Position numbers and translations under genes: made by a program
In this document: one piece after another, positions 1-7,476 of the stretch
How positions within the stretch are numbered: the first letter of the stretch is position 1
How the letters are laid out: each line of letters starts with the position of its first letter
Source of the DNA: Vibrio nigripulchritudo ATCC 27043
GTDB lineage: Bacteria > Pseudomonadota > Gammaproteobacteria > Enterobacterales > Vibrionaceae
Reading direction: 5' to 3'
Assembly: GCF_000222685.1 (NCBI RefSeq)
Contig: NZ_AFWJ01000273.1
Span: 1 to 34,307 of the forward strand
DNA: 34,307 bases
Notes under the pieces: generated by a model
What the model was told of the DNA's origin: nothing
The model's database searches: none
What the model saw: only the letters and a program-made list of their open reading frames with translations

Positions 1-106
1 AACGAGTTCTATATTGCCATAGGTATTGAGAATTGGAACCCCTTCGCATCACTTTTTTCTCACAAACTCAACCGTTTGCTGATTTTTAAATCAAGGTGGA
101 CAGGCT

Positions 107-571
107 TTAATCGAAAATTTGAATTTTGGTGTCGTACTTGACCATGTTCATTGAGATAAGCGTCGTGAAGTTTTTTACATTTGGGTCGGAATAAAGCAGT
201 TCTTCGCATAGCGCTTCGTAGCTTTCCATGTCTGGCGAGTCAATGAGCAACACAAAGTCCACCTCTCCCGTCACTTTATAACATTCTTTCACTGCAATGC
301 TCTTACGCACCTTATCGATGAACGTGCGATTCATTTCAGGGCGATCCCTCTCCATAAACACTTCGACAACCATATGGATCATAGGTCCAAGTTTGGCATG
401 ATTGACCAACGCCACTTCTTTTCTAATGACGCCTTCTTCTTTTAATCGCTTAACTCTTTTAAAACATGCAGGAGCAGAAAGACCGACTTTGTTTGATAGC
501 TCTACATTGGTGATCGAGCTATCTTCTTGTAACTGGCGTAAAATGGCTTTGTCCAGCCTATCTAAAAACAT
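107..571 (-). CDS. Lrp/AsnC family transcriptional regulator
   Basis: This 154-residue protein has the usual Lrp/AsnC length and layout. An N-terminal winged helix-turn-helix covers about residues 4-50, with 'LDKAILRQLQEDSSIT' leading into the recognition part 'LSNKVGLSAPACFKRVKRL'. A C-terminal RAM (ligand-binding and oligomerisation) domain covers about residues 65-145. Family members bind DNA as dimers or octamers and respond to amino acids or related small molecules. The start is supported by GAAGGGA about 8 nt upstream. The gene is divergent from the Gate-domain membrane protein at 928, separated by 356 bp, so control of that neighbour is a reasonable inference. Nothing in the sequence identifies the ligand. 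It is not the global Lrp, since the sequence is too divergent. Confidence 0.9.
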   Translation of the reverse strand: MFLDRLDKAILRQLQEDSSITNVELSNKVGLSAPACFKRVKRLKEEGVIRKEVALVNHAKLGPMIHMVVEVFMERDRPEMNRTFIDKVRKSIAVKECYKVTGEVDFVLLIDSPDMESYEALCEELLYSDPNVKNFTTLISMNMVKYDTKIQIFD

Positions 572-927
572 CTTATATTCCCTTCTAAGCTTTAATCCAT
601 GTTCTATCTCTTGTGATCAACAATGAAGCATCGTGCAAGCGTTGTTCTGAACAATTCAGGTGTATAACACTTTAGTTTGGCGGCTGTGTACCATTTTAAA
701 GACCCTTATCTATATATGGGATTCAAGCGACAGTTTACGACATCCCTCCCTTGAGTTGGTGTAGATTATGCTAACGGCTATGAATGTTATGCTCACACTC
801 CAGAGAAACAATATTATTAAAAACAGATTAAAAAAGAAATTTATGAAAAATATAGACCTAATTAATTAAAATTATTTTTCGCTTACTCCCTTAAAATGTT
901 GACAGGTCAATCAGTAAGGAAGATTTA
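572..927. promoter_or_regulatory. Divergent intergenic region, 356 bp
   Basis: This region separates the divergent Lrp-family gene and the Gate-domain gene, so both promoters must lie here. The half next to the Gate gene (about 810-900) is very AT-rich. TAAAAT at 892-897 could serve as a -10 element, but no convincing -35 is visible. A TAAGGAAG ribosome binding site lies just before the ATG at 928. No gene, RNA or clear operator palindrome was recognised. Confidence 0.4.
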
Positions 928-1881
928 ATGAAAGCGTTGTGGAATGGCATTGTCGAACTGGGAAAGGATATTCTAAGGGTGTACTGGACTCTGCTGAAGA
1001 TCATGGTCCCAACCCTTATCGTGGTCAAACTGCTTGATAGTGTCGGTGGTACAGAATGGCTGGCAATCTTGCTCTCACCGTTCATGGAAGCTTTAGGCTT
1101 ACCACAAGAATGGGGATTGGTCTGGGCTGTCGCCATTCTCACCAATATCTACACAGCAATGGCTGTATTTTACGAAGTCGCTGGTCAGGCAGATTTTACT
1201 GGTGCTCAGATTACGGTTTTAGGGCTACTCATTCTGTTCGCACACTCACTCCCTATGGAAGGTGCGGTTGCTAAAGCCGCTGGCGTACCCTGGTGGATGA
1301 CGATAGTGTTTCGCGTTGGAGGAGGGCTTGTTATCGGCTGGCTGGCGCATTCCGTTTATCAGACAGGGGACTGGCAGCAATCCAATGTTAACCTGTTGTG
1401 GCAACCCGAACCTCTCGGTGAAGGCTGGGGCGACTGGGCTATGGAGCAGCTTAAGATGTTGGTCTCCATCTTCTTTATCATTTCTGTTTTGATGATGCTG
1501 TTGCAGTTACTTCGTGTGCTTGGCATAGAAAAACTGTTACACCTTTTGCTCGCTCCGTTGATGAAGGGGCTAACCATAGGAAAAGAAGCCACCAACATTA
1601 CGATTATTGGCATCACATTGGGGCTGAGCTTTGGTGCTGGTCTGCTTATTGATGAAGTAAAACAGGGCAAGGTATCCAAACGCGACACTCTTATCGTGGT
1701 CTGTTTTCTTGGGCTTTGCCACAGCATCATTGAGGATACCTTGCTTATTCTGCTTCTCGGCGCAGACATCTACGCCGTATTGTGGGGAAGGCTGATTTTT
1801 TCCATCGTTTTGATAGCGATTTGGGCAAGATTATTATCAAAGCCGGATGACACCTACCCTTCCCCTGTTACTCATCCATAA
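928..1881 (+). CDS. Nucleoside-recognition (Gate) domain membrane protein
   Basis: This 317-residue integral membrane protein has two related halves, about 10-135 and 170-310. Each half contains several hydrophobic segments plus polar stretches such as 'AILTNIYTAMAVFYEVAG' and 'GLCHSIIEDTLLILLLGADI'. This matches the nucleoside-recognition/Gate family (PF07670), related to SpmA/SpmB, the YjiH type and the gate of nucleoside transporters. Members are presumed small-molecule transporters, and the substrate is unknown. TAAGGAAG is the ribosome binding site. The gene ends 2 bp before the convergent DUF1223 gene. The divergent Lrp-type regulator suggests amino-acid or nucleoside-responsive expression, which is inference. 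Confidence 0.8.
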   Translation: MKALWNGIVELGKDILRVYWTLLKIMVPTLIVVKLLDSVGGTEWLAILLSPFMEALGLPQEWGLVWAVAILTNIYTAMAVFYEVAGQADFTGAQITVLGLLILFAHSLPMEGAVAKAAGVPWWMTIVFRVGGGLVIGWLAHSVYQTGDWQQSNVNLLWQPEPLGEGWGDWAMEQLKMLVSIFFIISVLMMLLQLLRVLGIEKLLHLLLAPLMKGLTIGKEATNITIIGITLGLSFGAGLLIDEVKQGKVSKRDTLIVVCFLGLCHSIIEDTLLILLLGADIYAVLWGRLIFSIVLIAIWARLLSKPDDTYPSPVTHP

Positions 1882-1883
1882 GA

Positions 1884-2618
1884 TTATTGGATGTAACCCG
1901 CAACGGTTTGAACTGGCTGACTCTGGTTCCCCTTAGTCAGCCAAACCGCAACAGCATCAGCGTTGTTTGCGACCATGACGTCATTAAAGTTCCACTTTTT
2001 CTCAGAGGTAAGCTGGTATTTGTTCAGTACAACAAAGTCATGTTCCAGCTCTCTGCCCCTGTTCTCTCCTGCTGCAATTTTTGTACGTTCATCCATCGCC
2101 AGAAGCACAAGATGAGCCGTATACCTTCCATTTTGGTCATAGTTCAGACGGAAATTATCGCCTTCTTTATTCAAAGTAAGGGCACCTCTATCATTAACTT
2201 CTCTGGCCGGTAACTGGCTTCTGGAGAAAAAACCGCGCCACTCATTTCCATCGACAACGAAACCCGGTGTATATACCGAACTCAGAGAGCCATACGCGCG
2301 ATACAATCGTTGGCGTTGGCTGTATGCAGGGTGAGCAAACTCATCTTTCCAGCCTAAGTAGTCCCAGTAGTCGACGTGAAAAGCCACAGGAATAATGTCC
2401 TTCCAAAGTTTGGCAGATGATTGGAATTTGCTAAGAAAGCGGTCGGCCGGAGGGCAGCTAGAACACCCTTCGGATGTGAACAGCTCGACAAGTTGAGCTG
2501 GCTGCCCTTCATGAGTCCAGGTTTGAGCGACAGCGTTTGACGCAAATAGCGTTGCGCCAGTTGCCGTCATCAGGCTAGCAGAGAGTATTGATGTAAAAAC
2601 GGTCTTGTTCATGGTCAT
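1884..2618 (-). CDS. DUF1223 family secreted thioredoxin-like protein
   Basis: This 244-residue protein begins with a Sec signal peptide of about 32 residues ending near 'NAVA-QTW'. It then shows the DUF1223 hallmark 'ELFTSEGCSSCPPADRFL', with a CxxC pair at C52 and C55. The context 'VAFHVDYWDYLGWKDEFA' and 'YTPGFVVDGNEWRG' (a cis-Pro-like TP) is typical of a thioredoxin fold. A periplasmic thiol or redox role is plausible, but the family has no firmly assigned reaction. Two in-frame ATGs (codons 1 and 3) are both possible starts; the longer is kept. It converges on the Gate gene with almost no spacer, and the DHH gene lies 71 bp upstream on the same strand. Confidence 0.85.
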   Translation of the reverse strand: MTMNKTVFTSILSASLMTATGATLFASNAVAQTWTHEGQPAQLVELFTSEGCSSCPPADRFLSKFQSSAKLWKDIIPVAFHVDYWDYLGWKDEFAHPAYSQRQRLYRAYGSLSSVYTPGFVVDGNEWRGFFSRSQLPAREVNDRGALTLNKEGDNFRLNYDQNGRYTAHLVLLAMDERTKIAAGENRGRELEHDFVVLNKYQLTSEKKWNFNDVMVANNADAVAVWLTKGNQSQPVQTVAGYIQ

Positions 2619-2689
2619 TGTCCATTTGCAGTAACCATTAAACAGACCAGAAAGAACCGCAGATTATTTCATTGGTTTTGAAGCTGCAC

Positions 2690-3646
2690 CTATGCGTAAA
2701 AACTTTCAACCCTTTGGATAAACGCACTCAAAGAATCCGCTGGCAATGCATTGATACCTGCCGCCGCTTCTCGACCTCCACCGGATGGAAATTCACTACA
2801 GATTTGCCCTGCACCTTGTTTGTTACTCAAAGGGGCTCTTAGCGAGATCGTAAAAGTGCTATCTGCATTTTGGGTCACGATAGCATGAGCAGAGTCAGGG
2901 GTTTGATTCGCTAGATGGTTGCCAAGTACACCACTGATTCTGCCAGACCACGCTTCATTTGGAAGTTGAATAACCGCCAGCTTATCTGACTGATGAACAG
3001 GCTTTGCTGCTAATGCGTTCGCAAAGTCTTCTTCATAAGCTGCTTTTAAAACGTGATATGGGGATTCGGCACTATTGATGGCATCAAACGGAGAACTGAA
3101 TGGCAGTAGCGCTTTGAAAAGATCGGCTGGATGATAGTGAAGATCATCCACTTTAGCGCCATAACCGTTGTAATTTAACAGCGTTCCAAATTCTTTGAGC
3201 ATTGCTTTCTGCTCATCATTGAGTCCCTGCTCATCTGCCAAAGCATCCGCGGTTGCAATCATATTATCGCCATAAGCTGCAGTGATTGCCCATAACCTGA
3301 ATTTACCTTCGAGGAGCTTATCTATAATCAGTGCCGTACAGGTATTAGGATCCGTATCGATATGTGCATGCAGATATTCAGACGCAGGTATGTCCCCCGG
3401 ACGATGATGATCGGCATAGAAAACTTGAGATTGCGCTTCAAGCGCTTTGTGCAAGGCGTCTATGTTCTTTTCCATGGAGATATCGAGCACCGTGACCTGA
3501 TCGCCATTTTGAGCTTCAAATTTACCAAGCAACTTAATATCACGCTTCACACCTGTTACCAGTTGCGCGTCGCGCGGTTCTTTCAGCCGAAGTTGTAATA
3601 GCGCAATAATGCCGTCTGCATCCCCATTAAAGACATCGTAGTTCAT
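2690..3646 (-). CDS. DHH-family phosphoesterase
   Basis: This 318-residue DHH/DHHA1 protein carries the metal-binding motifs in order: NGDADG (D9, D11), the 'VLDIS' aspartate (D55), and ADHH (D79-H80-H81). The C-terminal DHHA1 domain ends in GGGREAAAG (289-297), where an Arg stands at the position usually occupied by His in the GGxH motif. DHH enzymes cleave phosphodiester or phosphoanhydride bonds (RecJ, NrnA, c-di-AMP phosphodiesterases). The compact size argues against RecJ and suits a nano-RNA or small-nucleotide phosphodiesterase, but the substrate cannot be read from sequence. AGGTGAG lies 6 nt before the ATG. The gene is divergent from dgkA across about 214 bp. Confidence 0.85.
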   Translation of the reverse strand: MNYDVFNGDADGIIALLQLRLKEPRDAQLVTGVKRDIKLLGKFEAQNGDQVTVLDISMEKNIDALHKALEAQSQVFYADHHRPGDIPASEYLHAHIDTDPNTCTALIIDKLLEGKFRLWAITAAYGDNMIATADALADEQGLNDEQKAMLKEFGTLLNYNGYGAKVDDLHYHPADLFKALLPFSSPFDAINSAESPYHVLKAAYEEDFANALAAKPVHQSDKLAVIQLPNEAWSGRISGVLGNHLANQTPDSAHAIVTQNADSTFTISLRAPLSNKQGAGQICSEFPSGGGREAAAGINALPADSLSAFIQRVESFYA

Positions 3647-3860
3647 CCGTTACTCACCTGTTATTTTTCAGAATCCATTGCCAAAGCGTGTGCTACATAG
3701 AGTAAGAAACCACTCATAGCTGTCAATGAAATTAACCCTATGAAAAAAGAATAAAATATTCCGATAACTCTTTATAAACCTCAATTTAATCCAACATAGC
3801 ACCCAACCTCACTAATCAGGTACAATGCGTTCTTTGTTTTTTGGAAACTGTAGGAAAAAA

Positions 3861-4220
3861 ATGAAACCAGGTGCAACCGGACTGACTCGCGTGGTTCATG
3901 CGACTCGATACTCTATGAAAGGGCTACAAGCGGCGTGGAAAAATGAAGCTGCTTTTCGTCAAGAAGTGGTACTTCTAATCTTCCTTAGCACCATGACATT
4001 TTTCTTACCTGTTACACCGCTTGAGCAAGTTGCCATGATCAGCGTGGTACTGCTGGTCATTATTGTTGAACTGCTTAACTCCGCGGTAGAAGCGGTGGTG
4101 GATCGATTTGGTTCGGAATGGAATGAACTGAGTGGGCGCGCAAAAGACATTGGTTCTGCAGCCGTTTTTGTTGCTCTACTCCTTGCAGGGCTGGTCTGGA
4201 CAGGCATCTTGTTCCTGTAA
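3861..4220 (+). CDS. dgkA: Diacylglycerol kinase DgkA
   Basis: DgkA is a small trimeric inner-membrane kinase that phosphorylates diacylglycerol to phosphatidate, recycling the lipid released when phosphoglycerol or phosphoethanolamine groups are moved to periplasmic glycans. The sequence matches the family closely: 'GLQAAWKNEAAFRQE', then 'VELLNSAVEAVVDRFGSEWNELSGRAKDIGSAAVF' with the catalytic and metal-binding glutamates, and three hydrophobic helices. I place the start at 3861 (119 residues). It has TAGGAA just upstream and gives the usual DgkA length. An in-frame ATG at 3825 would add 12 non-conserved residues. A TACAAT at 3821-3826 could be the -10 box. It converges with arfA. Confidence 0.95.
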   Translation: MKPGATGLTRVVHATRYSMKGLQAAWKNEAAFRQEVVLLIFLSTMTFFLPVTPLEQVAMISVVLLVIIVELLNSAVEAVVDRFGSEWNELSGRAKDIGSAAVFVALLLAGLVWTGILFL

Positions 4221-4238
4221 GTCATATACCTCACAAAG

Positions 4239-4294
4239 AAAGAGCCCTATTCAAAAGAAGCGTATTATGCGGCTTGCTTTGAATAGGGCTCTTT
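4239..4294 (-). terminator. Long hairpin spanning the 3' end of arfA
   Basis: The two arms, 4239-4255 and 4278-4294, form a perfect 17-bp stem (AAAGAGCCCTATTCAAA against its complement). The stem continues after a small internal loop with AAGC/GCTT. On the arfA strand the first arm is coding sequence (codons 64-69), the loop holds the stop codon, and the second arm lies past the stop. T-rich runs follow on both strands, so it probably also terminates dgkA. In E. coli and relatives a comparable hairpin in arfA is cut by RNase III or causes termination, giving nonstop mRNA. This layout fits that mechanism. Confidence 0.8.
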
Positions 4295-4483
4295 GCCTTT
4301 ATGTTTGTTTTTACGGTTGAAGCTGCCTTTTCCTTTCTTCGCTTTAACAACTCTAGTTCGAAATAGTTCGCTGGTTACTACCGCTTTCAGGGCGTTATCT
4401 TGAATCACTCCCCTACCATGTTCATGCTGCAACACTTCAGATTGGTCTGATATTGGCTGCACCTTTTTACCTTTCTTTGCCAT
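4265..4483 (-). CDS. arfA: Alternative ribosome-rescue factor ArfA
   Basis: ArfA recruits release factor 2 to ribosomes stalled at the end of nonstop mRNAs, backing up tmRNA trans-translation. The 72-residue protein contains the family core: 'GRGVIQDNALKAVVTSELFRTRV' followed by the basic, ribosome-binding 'KAKKGKGSFNRKNKHKGK'. This aligns with the E. coli core '[22 protein letters not shown]...KKGKGSYMRKGKH'. The N-terminus is longer than in E. coli by about 15 residues, and the hydrophobic C-terminal tail seen there is absent. AAAGGAGC precedes the ATG. The final codons form half of a 17-bp hairpin, so most transcripts are expected to lose their stop codon. Tagging by tmRNA would then keep ArfA low, and loss of tmRNA would release it. 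Confidence 0.93.
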   Translation of the reverse strand: MAKKGKKVQPISDQSEVLQHEHGRGVIQDNALKAVVTSELFRTRVVKAKKGKGSFNRKNKHKGKEPYSKQAA

Positions 4484-4581
4484 AACGGGCTCCTTTGTCT
4501 AATTCGACGCAATATTGTATTTCAACAGTTTAAAAGTCAATGCTACTTTTATACTCAAAACTTCCAAAATAAGAGAGCCCC

Positions 4582-5355
4582 ATGAAACGGATCCTTAATG
4601 GCAGCCTAATCGCGACCGCTTTTCTTTCAGCATCTGTGTTGGCAAAAAACAATATTGAACTCGTCTACCTAGAACCCAACAGTGAAGACGAAAAAGCCGT
4701 CAAGTCGCTACTAGTCTCAAGTGGTGTTAACGAATTAGTTGTCGGCTTCGGAGAAAACTTATTTCCCTTTGATAAACCACTGACCATCGAATACGGCTCA
4801 GACGACGGCCCTCTTTTTGACCCTGAATCCAACACCGTCCAAATGCCTTACTTCTTTGTCAGTGAAGCCCAAAATTACTTTGCCAAAAACAGTTATGAGA
4901 AAAAGTACGGTAAGAAGGCTGAACAAGGGGCGATAGACACTGTACTCCACACTTTATTGCACGAGCTTGGTCACGCTTACATCGCAGACAAACAGATCCC
5001 AGTCTTAGGTAAAGAGGAAGATGCAGTAGACAACCTCGCGACGATTGTGATGATTGAATACGTTGAAAACGGCGCAGACGCGGCTATCAGTGCTGCCGAC
5101 ATGTTTGACTTTGAAACAGAGGGACAGCCCGATCATTACCAATTGGTTGAATACGCAGGCGAACATAGCTTCAACTTACAACGATACTTTCAGACTCTTT
5201 GCTTGGTATATGGCAGCGATCCAGAAAAATTCGCCGGATTACTGGATGAAACAGGGAAAGATTACCGGGAAGAAAGAGAAGGCTACTGCGAATACAACTA
5301 CAACACCATCAGTACGAACTGGCATACGTATTTAGGTGAATTACAAAACAAGTGA
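4582..5355 (+). CDS. DUF4344 family secreted putative zinc metallopeptidase
   Basis: This 257-residue exported protein has a signal peptide of about 21 residues (cut near 'SVLA-KN'). A gluzincin-type HELGH motif sits at H127-E128-H131, within 'LLHELGHAYIADKQIPVLGKEEDAVDN'. That surrounding pattern, with the acidic EED at 145-147 that probably supplies the third zinc ligand, is the mark of the DUF4344 family. Activity and substrate are unknown, and a periplasmic or extracellular peptidase is inferred. AAGAGAG lies upstream of the ATG. The gene is divergent from arfA, sharing a roughly 100-bp promoter region, and is followed by two further exported proteins on the same strand. Confidence 0.8.
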   Translation: MKRILNGSLIATAFLSASVLAKNNIELVYLEPNSEDEKAVKSLLVSSGVNELVVGFGENLFPFDKPLTIEYGSDDGPLFDPESNTVQMPYFFVSEAQNYFAKNSYEKKYGKKAEQGAIDTVLHTLLHELGHAYIADKQIPVLGKEEDAVDNLATIVMIEYVENGADAAISAADMFDFETEGQPDHYQLVEYAGEHSFNLQRYFQTLCLVYGSDPEKFAGLLDETGKDYREEREGYCEYNYNTISTNWHTYLGELQNK

Positions 5356-5414
5356 CAGCGTCACTAAAACATTTTCAATACGGGTAATAAAAGCATCATA
5401 AAACCCGCATCAAA

Positions 5415-5432
5415 CTGACATTTTTGTGTCAT
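5415..5432 (+). promoter_or_regulatory. Candidate Pho box
   Basis: CTGACAT-TTTT-GTGTCAT is two 7-bp direct repeats with a 4-bp spacer, the arrangement of PhoB sites (consensus CTGTCAT repeated, AT-rich spacer). Each half has one mismatch. It lies about 170 bp upstream of the choice-of-anchor I gene. No -10 element at the expected distance is obvious, so this stays a candidate. Confidence 0.4.
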
Positions 5433-5513
5433 CAAAGCCGCACAGACTTTAGTGCGGTGAATGATCATATATTTAGGTTCCTTGGTCCTAAGTCATCCAC
5501 CAGTGAAATTACC

Positions 5514-5531
5514 ACTGACTTTTCAGTCAGT
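5514..5531. promoter_or_regulatory. 18-bp perfect palindrome in leader
   Basis: ACTGACT-TTTC-AGTCAGT has 7-bp arms around a 4-nt centre and lies about 75 bp before the ATG at 5604. It could be an operator for a dimeric regulator or a small hairpin in the 5' leader. There is no T-run typical of a terminator. The regulator is unknown. Confidence 0.35.
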
Positions 5532-5603
5532 TTAAAAGGCATTGAAGCTTGCGTATTTACGGTTCTCAGTGCTTAAAGTATATGGATATATTGGAATATC
5601 AGG

Positions 5604-7331
5604 ATGAAGACCCTATCTCTTTTGGGCGCTTGTAGCGCTTTTTTTGTGTCTGTTGCTTCTCAGGCAAATTCTCTTCAAGTGGATTTAGTCGGACGTTATC
5701 AGTCTGGCATTTATGGTGAAGGTGCAACCGAAATAGTCGATTTCGACAAGCGCTCAGGCATGGCTTATGTGGTTAATGGCGCCAAAAACCGAATCGACAT
5801 TCTTGCTCTGTCTGCATTGTCGTCAACACCATTGAGTAATCCAACCACGGCAAATACCCTTGTCGCTAAATCGCTGCTGCTTCCGCAATCTGTGACACTT
5901 GAAAACGGAAAAGTCGTTCCTCTGGGAGGAGCGAACTCAATTTCAATACACGATGATCTTATGGCTGTCGCCGTTGCCAACAAAAACAAACAAGCACCGG
6001 GCGTGGTGATTTTCTATCGATTAAAAGACAACGTCTCGCAGTATTTACATGCTGTGGAAGTGGGTGCATTACCTGATATGGTGACGTTTACCCCAGATGG
6101 TCGGTCTGCATTGGTTGCAAATGAAGGTGAGCCAAGCAAAAACTACAAAATTGACCCTGAAGGCTCCATTTCTAAGATAAATGTGAAGAACGGTCTGCCT
6201 GCACAAAATGCTTCTCACATGACATTCAAAACCTTCGAAAACCAGAAGGCAACACTGATTTCCCAAGGGTTTAAATATGCCAGCCCAGAAGGGACAACAT
6301 TGGCTCAGGATATTGAGCCAGAATACATCGCTGTCAGCCCAGATAGCCGTTACGCCTGGGTTAGCCTGCAAGAAAATAACGCAGTAGCCAAAATCGACAT
6401 AGCCGCAGAAAAGATCGTTCAGGTATCTGGTTTAGGGTTAAAAGATTATGGCGAGGCTAAGAATGCTCTGGATGTCAGCGACAAAGACGGCAAGGTAAAC
6501 ATTCGTCTCTGGGAAGGCGTTTATGGCCTGTATCAACCCGATACGATCGCAGCCTATCAGGTTGGAGGTAATGATTACATCGTGACCGCGAATGAAGGAG
6601 ACGCCAGAGATTACTGGTTTTATGCTGAGAACGAAGCCACGTGCCTTCAGGCAGGAGGAAAAGAGTTTGATGCAGAAGATGGTTGCCTTGGCTACAGCGA
6701 AGAAACCCGTGCAGGTAAGCTAAAGCTGGCTCCTAACCACCCTCAAGCCAACCATTTAGCAAAAGCGGAGCTTGGTCGCTTAAAAGTCACAACCGCAATG
6801 GGTGACGAAAATGGCGACGGCATTTATGAAAAAGTGGTCGCCTACGGGGGACGATCATTCTCCATTTGGGATGCGAATGGAAAGCAGGTCTTTGACAGCG
6901 CAGGAGAGATTGAAAAAGTTGTCGCACAGCGCTACCCGACTATGCTAAATACCAACGAAACCAAAAACAAAATGGACAACCGTTCCGATGATAAAGGCGT
7001 GGAGCCAGAAGGATTGGCTCTTGGCAAAATCAATGGGAGAACATACGCGTTTGTCGGGCTTGAGCGAATGGGTGGTTTTGTCATTTATGATATTACTTCC
7101 CCAGCCAACTCGACCTTCGTAGATTATGTGGTTAACCGAGATTTCAATGCCAAGTTTGAGATAGATGACGAAGCCGACCCAGTCTCGACCACTGGTCAAT
7201 ATGTCGAAGCCGGTGATTTAGCTCCGGAAGGGTTTAAGTTTATAAACGCAAAAGACAGCCCGACTAACCGCCCACTTCTATTGGTAGCGAACGAAGTCAG
7301 TGGCACTTTGTCCGTGTATTCCCTCAAGTAA
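5604..7331 (+). CDS. Choice-of-anchor I domain beta-propeller protein (alkaline phosphatase-like annotation)
   Basis: This 575-residue exported protein has a signal peptide of about 21 residues ('SVASQA-NS'). Beta-propeller-like repeats fill the rest: 'GRYQSGIYGEGATEIVDFDKRSGMAYVVNG' at the start, 'LPDMVTFTPDGRSALVANEGEPS', 'AYQVGGNDYIVTANEGDARDYW', 'GVEPEGLALGKINGRTYAFVGLER', and the ending 'NRPLLLVANEVSGTLSVYSL'. These are family hallmarks of choice-of-anchor I proteins, often annotated as alkaline phosphatase or mesenchyme-specific glycoprotein-like. No catalytic residues are established, and no classical C-terminal anchor follows the domain. A possible Pho box upstream would suit a phosphate-starvation gene. 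A strong hairpin follows the stop. Confidence 0.85.
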   Translation: MKTLSLLGACSAFFVSVASQANSLQVDLVGRYQSGIYGEGATEIVDFDKRSGMAYVVNGAKNRIDILALSALSSTPLSNPTTANTLVAKSLLLPQSVTLENGKVVPLGGANSISIHDDLMAVAVANKNKQAPGVVIFYRLKDNVSQYLHAVEVGALPDMVTFTPDGRSALVANEGEPSKNYKIDPEGSISKINVKNGLPAQNASHMTFKTFENQKATLISQGFKYASPEGTTLAQDIEPEYIAVSPDSRYAWVSLQENNAVAKIDIAAEKIVQVSGLGLKDYGEAKNALDVSDKDGKVNIRLWEGVYGLYQPDTIAAYQVGGNDYIVTANEGDARDYWFYAENEATCLQAGGKEFDAEDGCLGYSEETRAGKLKLAPNHPQANHLAKAELGRLKVTTAMGDENGDGIYEKVVAYGGRSFSIWDANGKQVFDSAGEIEKVVAQRYPTMLNTNETKNKMDNRSDDKGVEPEGLALGKINGRTYAFVGLERMGGFVIYDITSPANSTFVDYVVNRDFNAKFEIDDEADPVSTTGQYVEAGDLAPEGFKFINAKDSPTNRPLLLVANEVSGTLSVYSLK

Positions 7332-7337
7332 AACGTT

Positions 7338-7362
7338 GTCAGCTCCCTTTATGGGAGCTGAC
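7338..7362 (+). terminator. Hairpin after choice-of-anchor I gene
   Basis: A perfect 10-bp stem (GTCAGCTCCC / GGGAGCTGAC) with a TTTAT loop begins 7 nt after the stop codon at 7331. The following ATCTTT is only a weak T-tract, but position and stability support a terminator. Confidence 0.7.
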
Positions 7363-7476
7363 ATCTTTCCCTAGCTTAATCAAGCATGGCGTTTTGTTTA
7401 ACGCTTTACACACTAGCCCTGTATTCAATCAAATATAATTTTCAGCCTACTCTAATCCCTTGCTTTTGCTGAAAAT

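Noticed and set aside
1-141. Plus-strand reading frame open from base 1 to a TGA at 139-141, possible tail of an upstream gene
   Set aside because: Only about 46 codons are visible, no recognisable motif is present, and it runs 35 bp into the 3' end of the Lrp-family gene. Chance cannot be excluded.
891-1145. Minus-strand ORF opposite the Gate-domain gene
   Set aside because: It is a shadow of a well-supported membrane-protein gene, with no ribosome binding site or family match.
3825-3860. Upstream ATG giving a 131-residue DgkA
   Set aside because: The extra residues do not match DgkA, the TACAAT promoter-like box overlaps this ATG, and the ATG at 3861 has a good ribosome binding site and the usual length.
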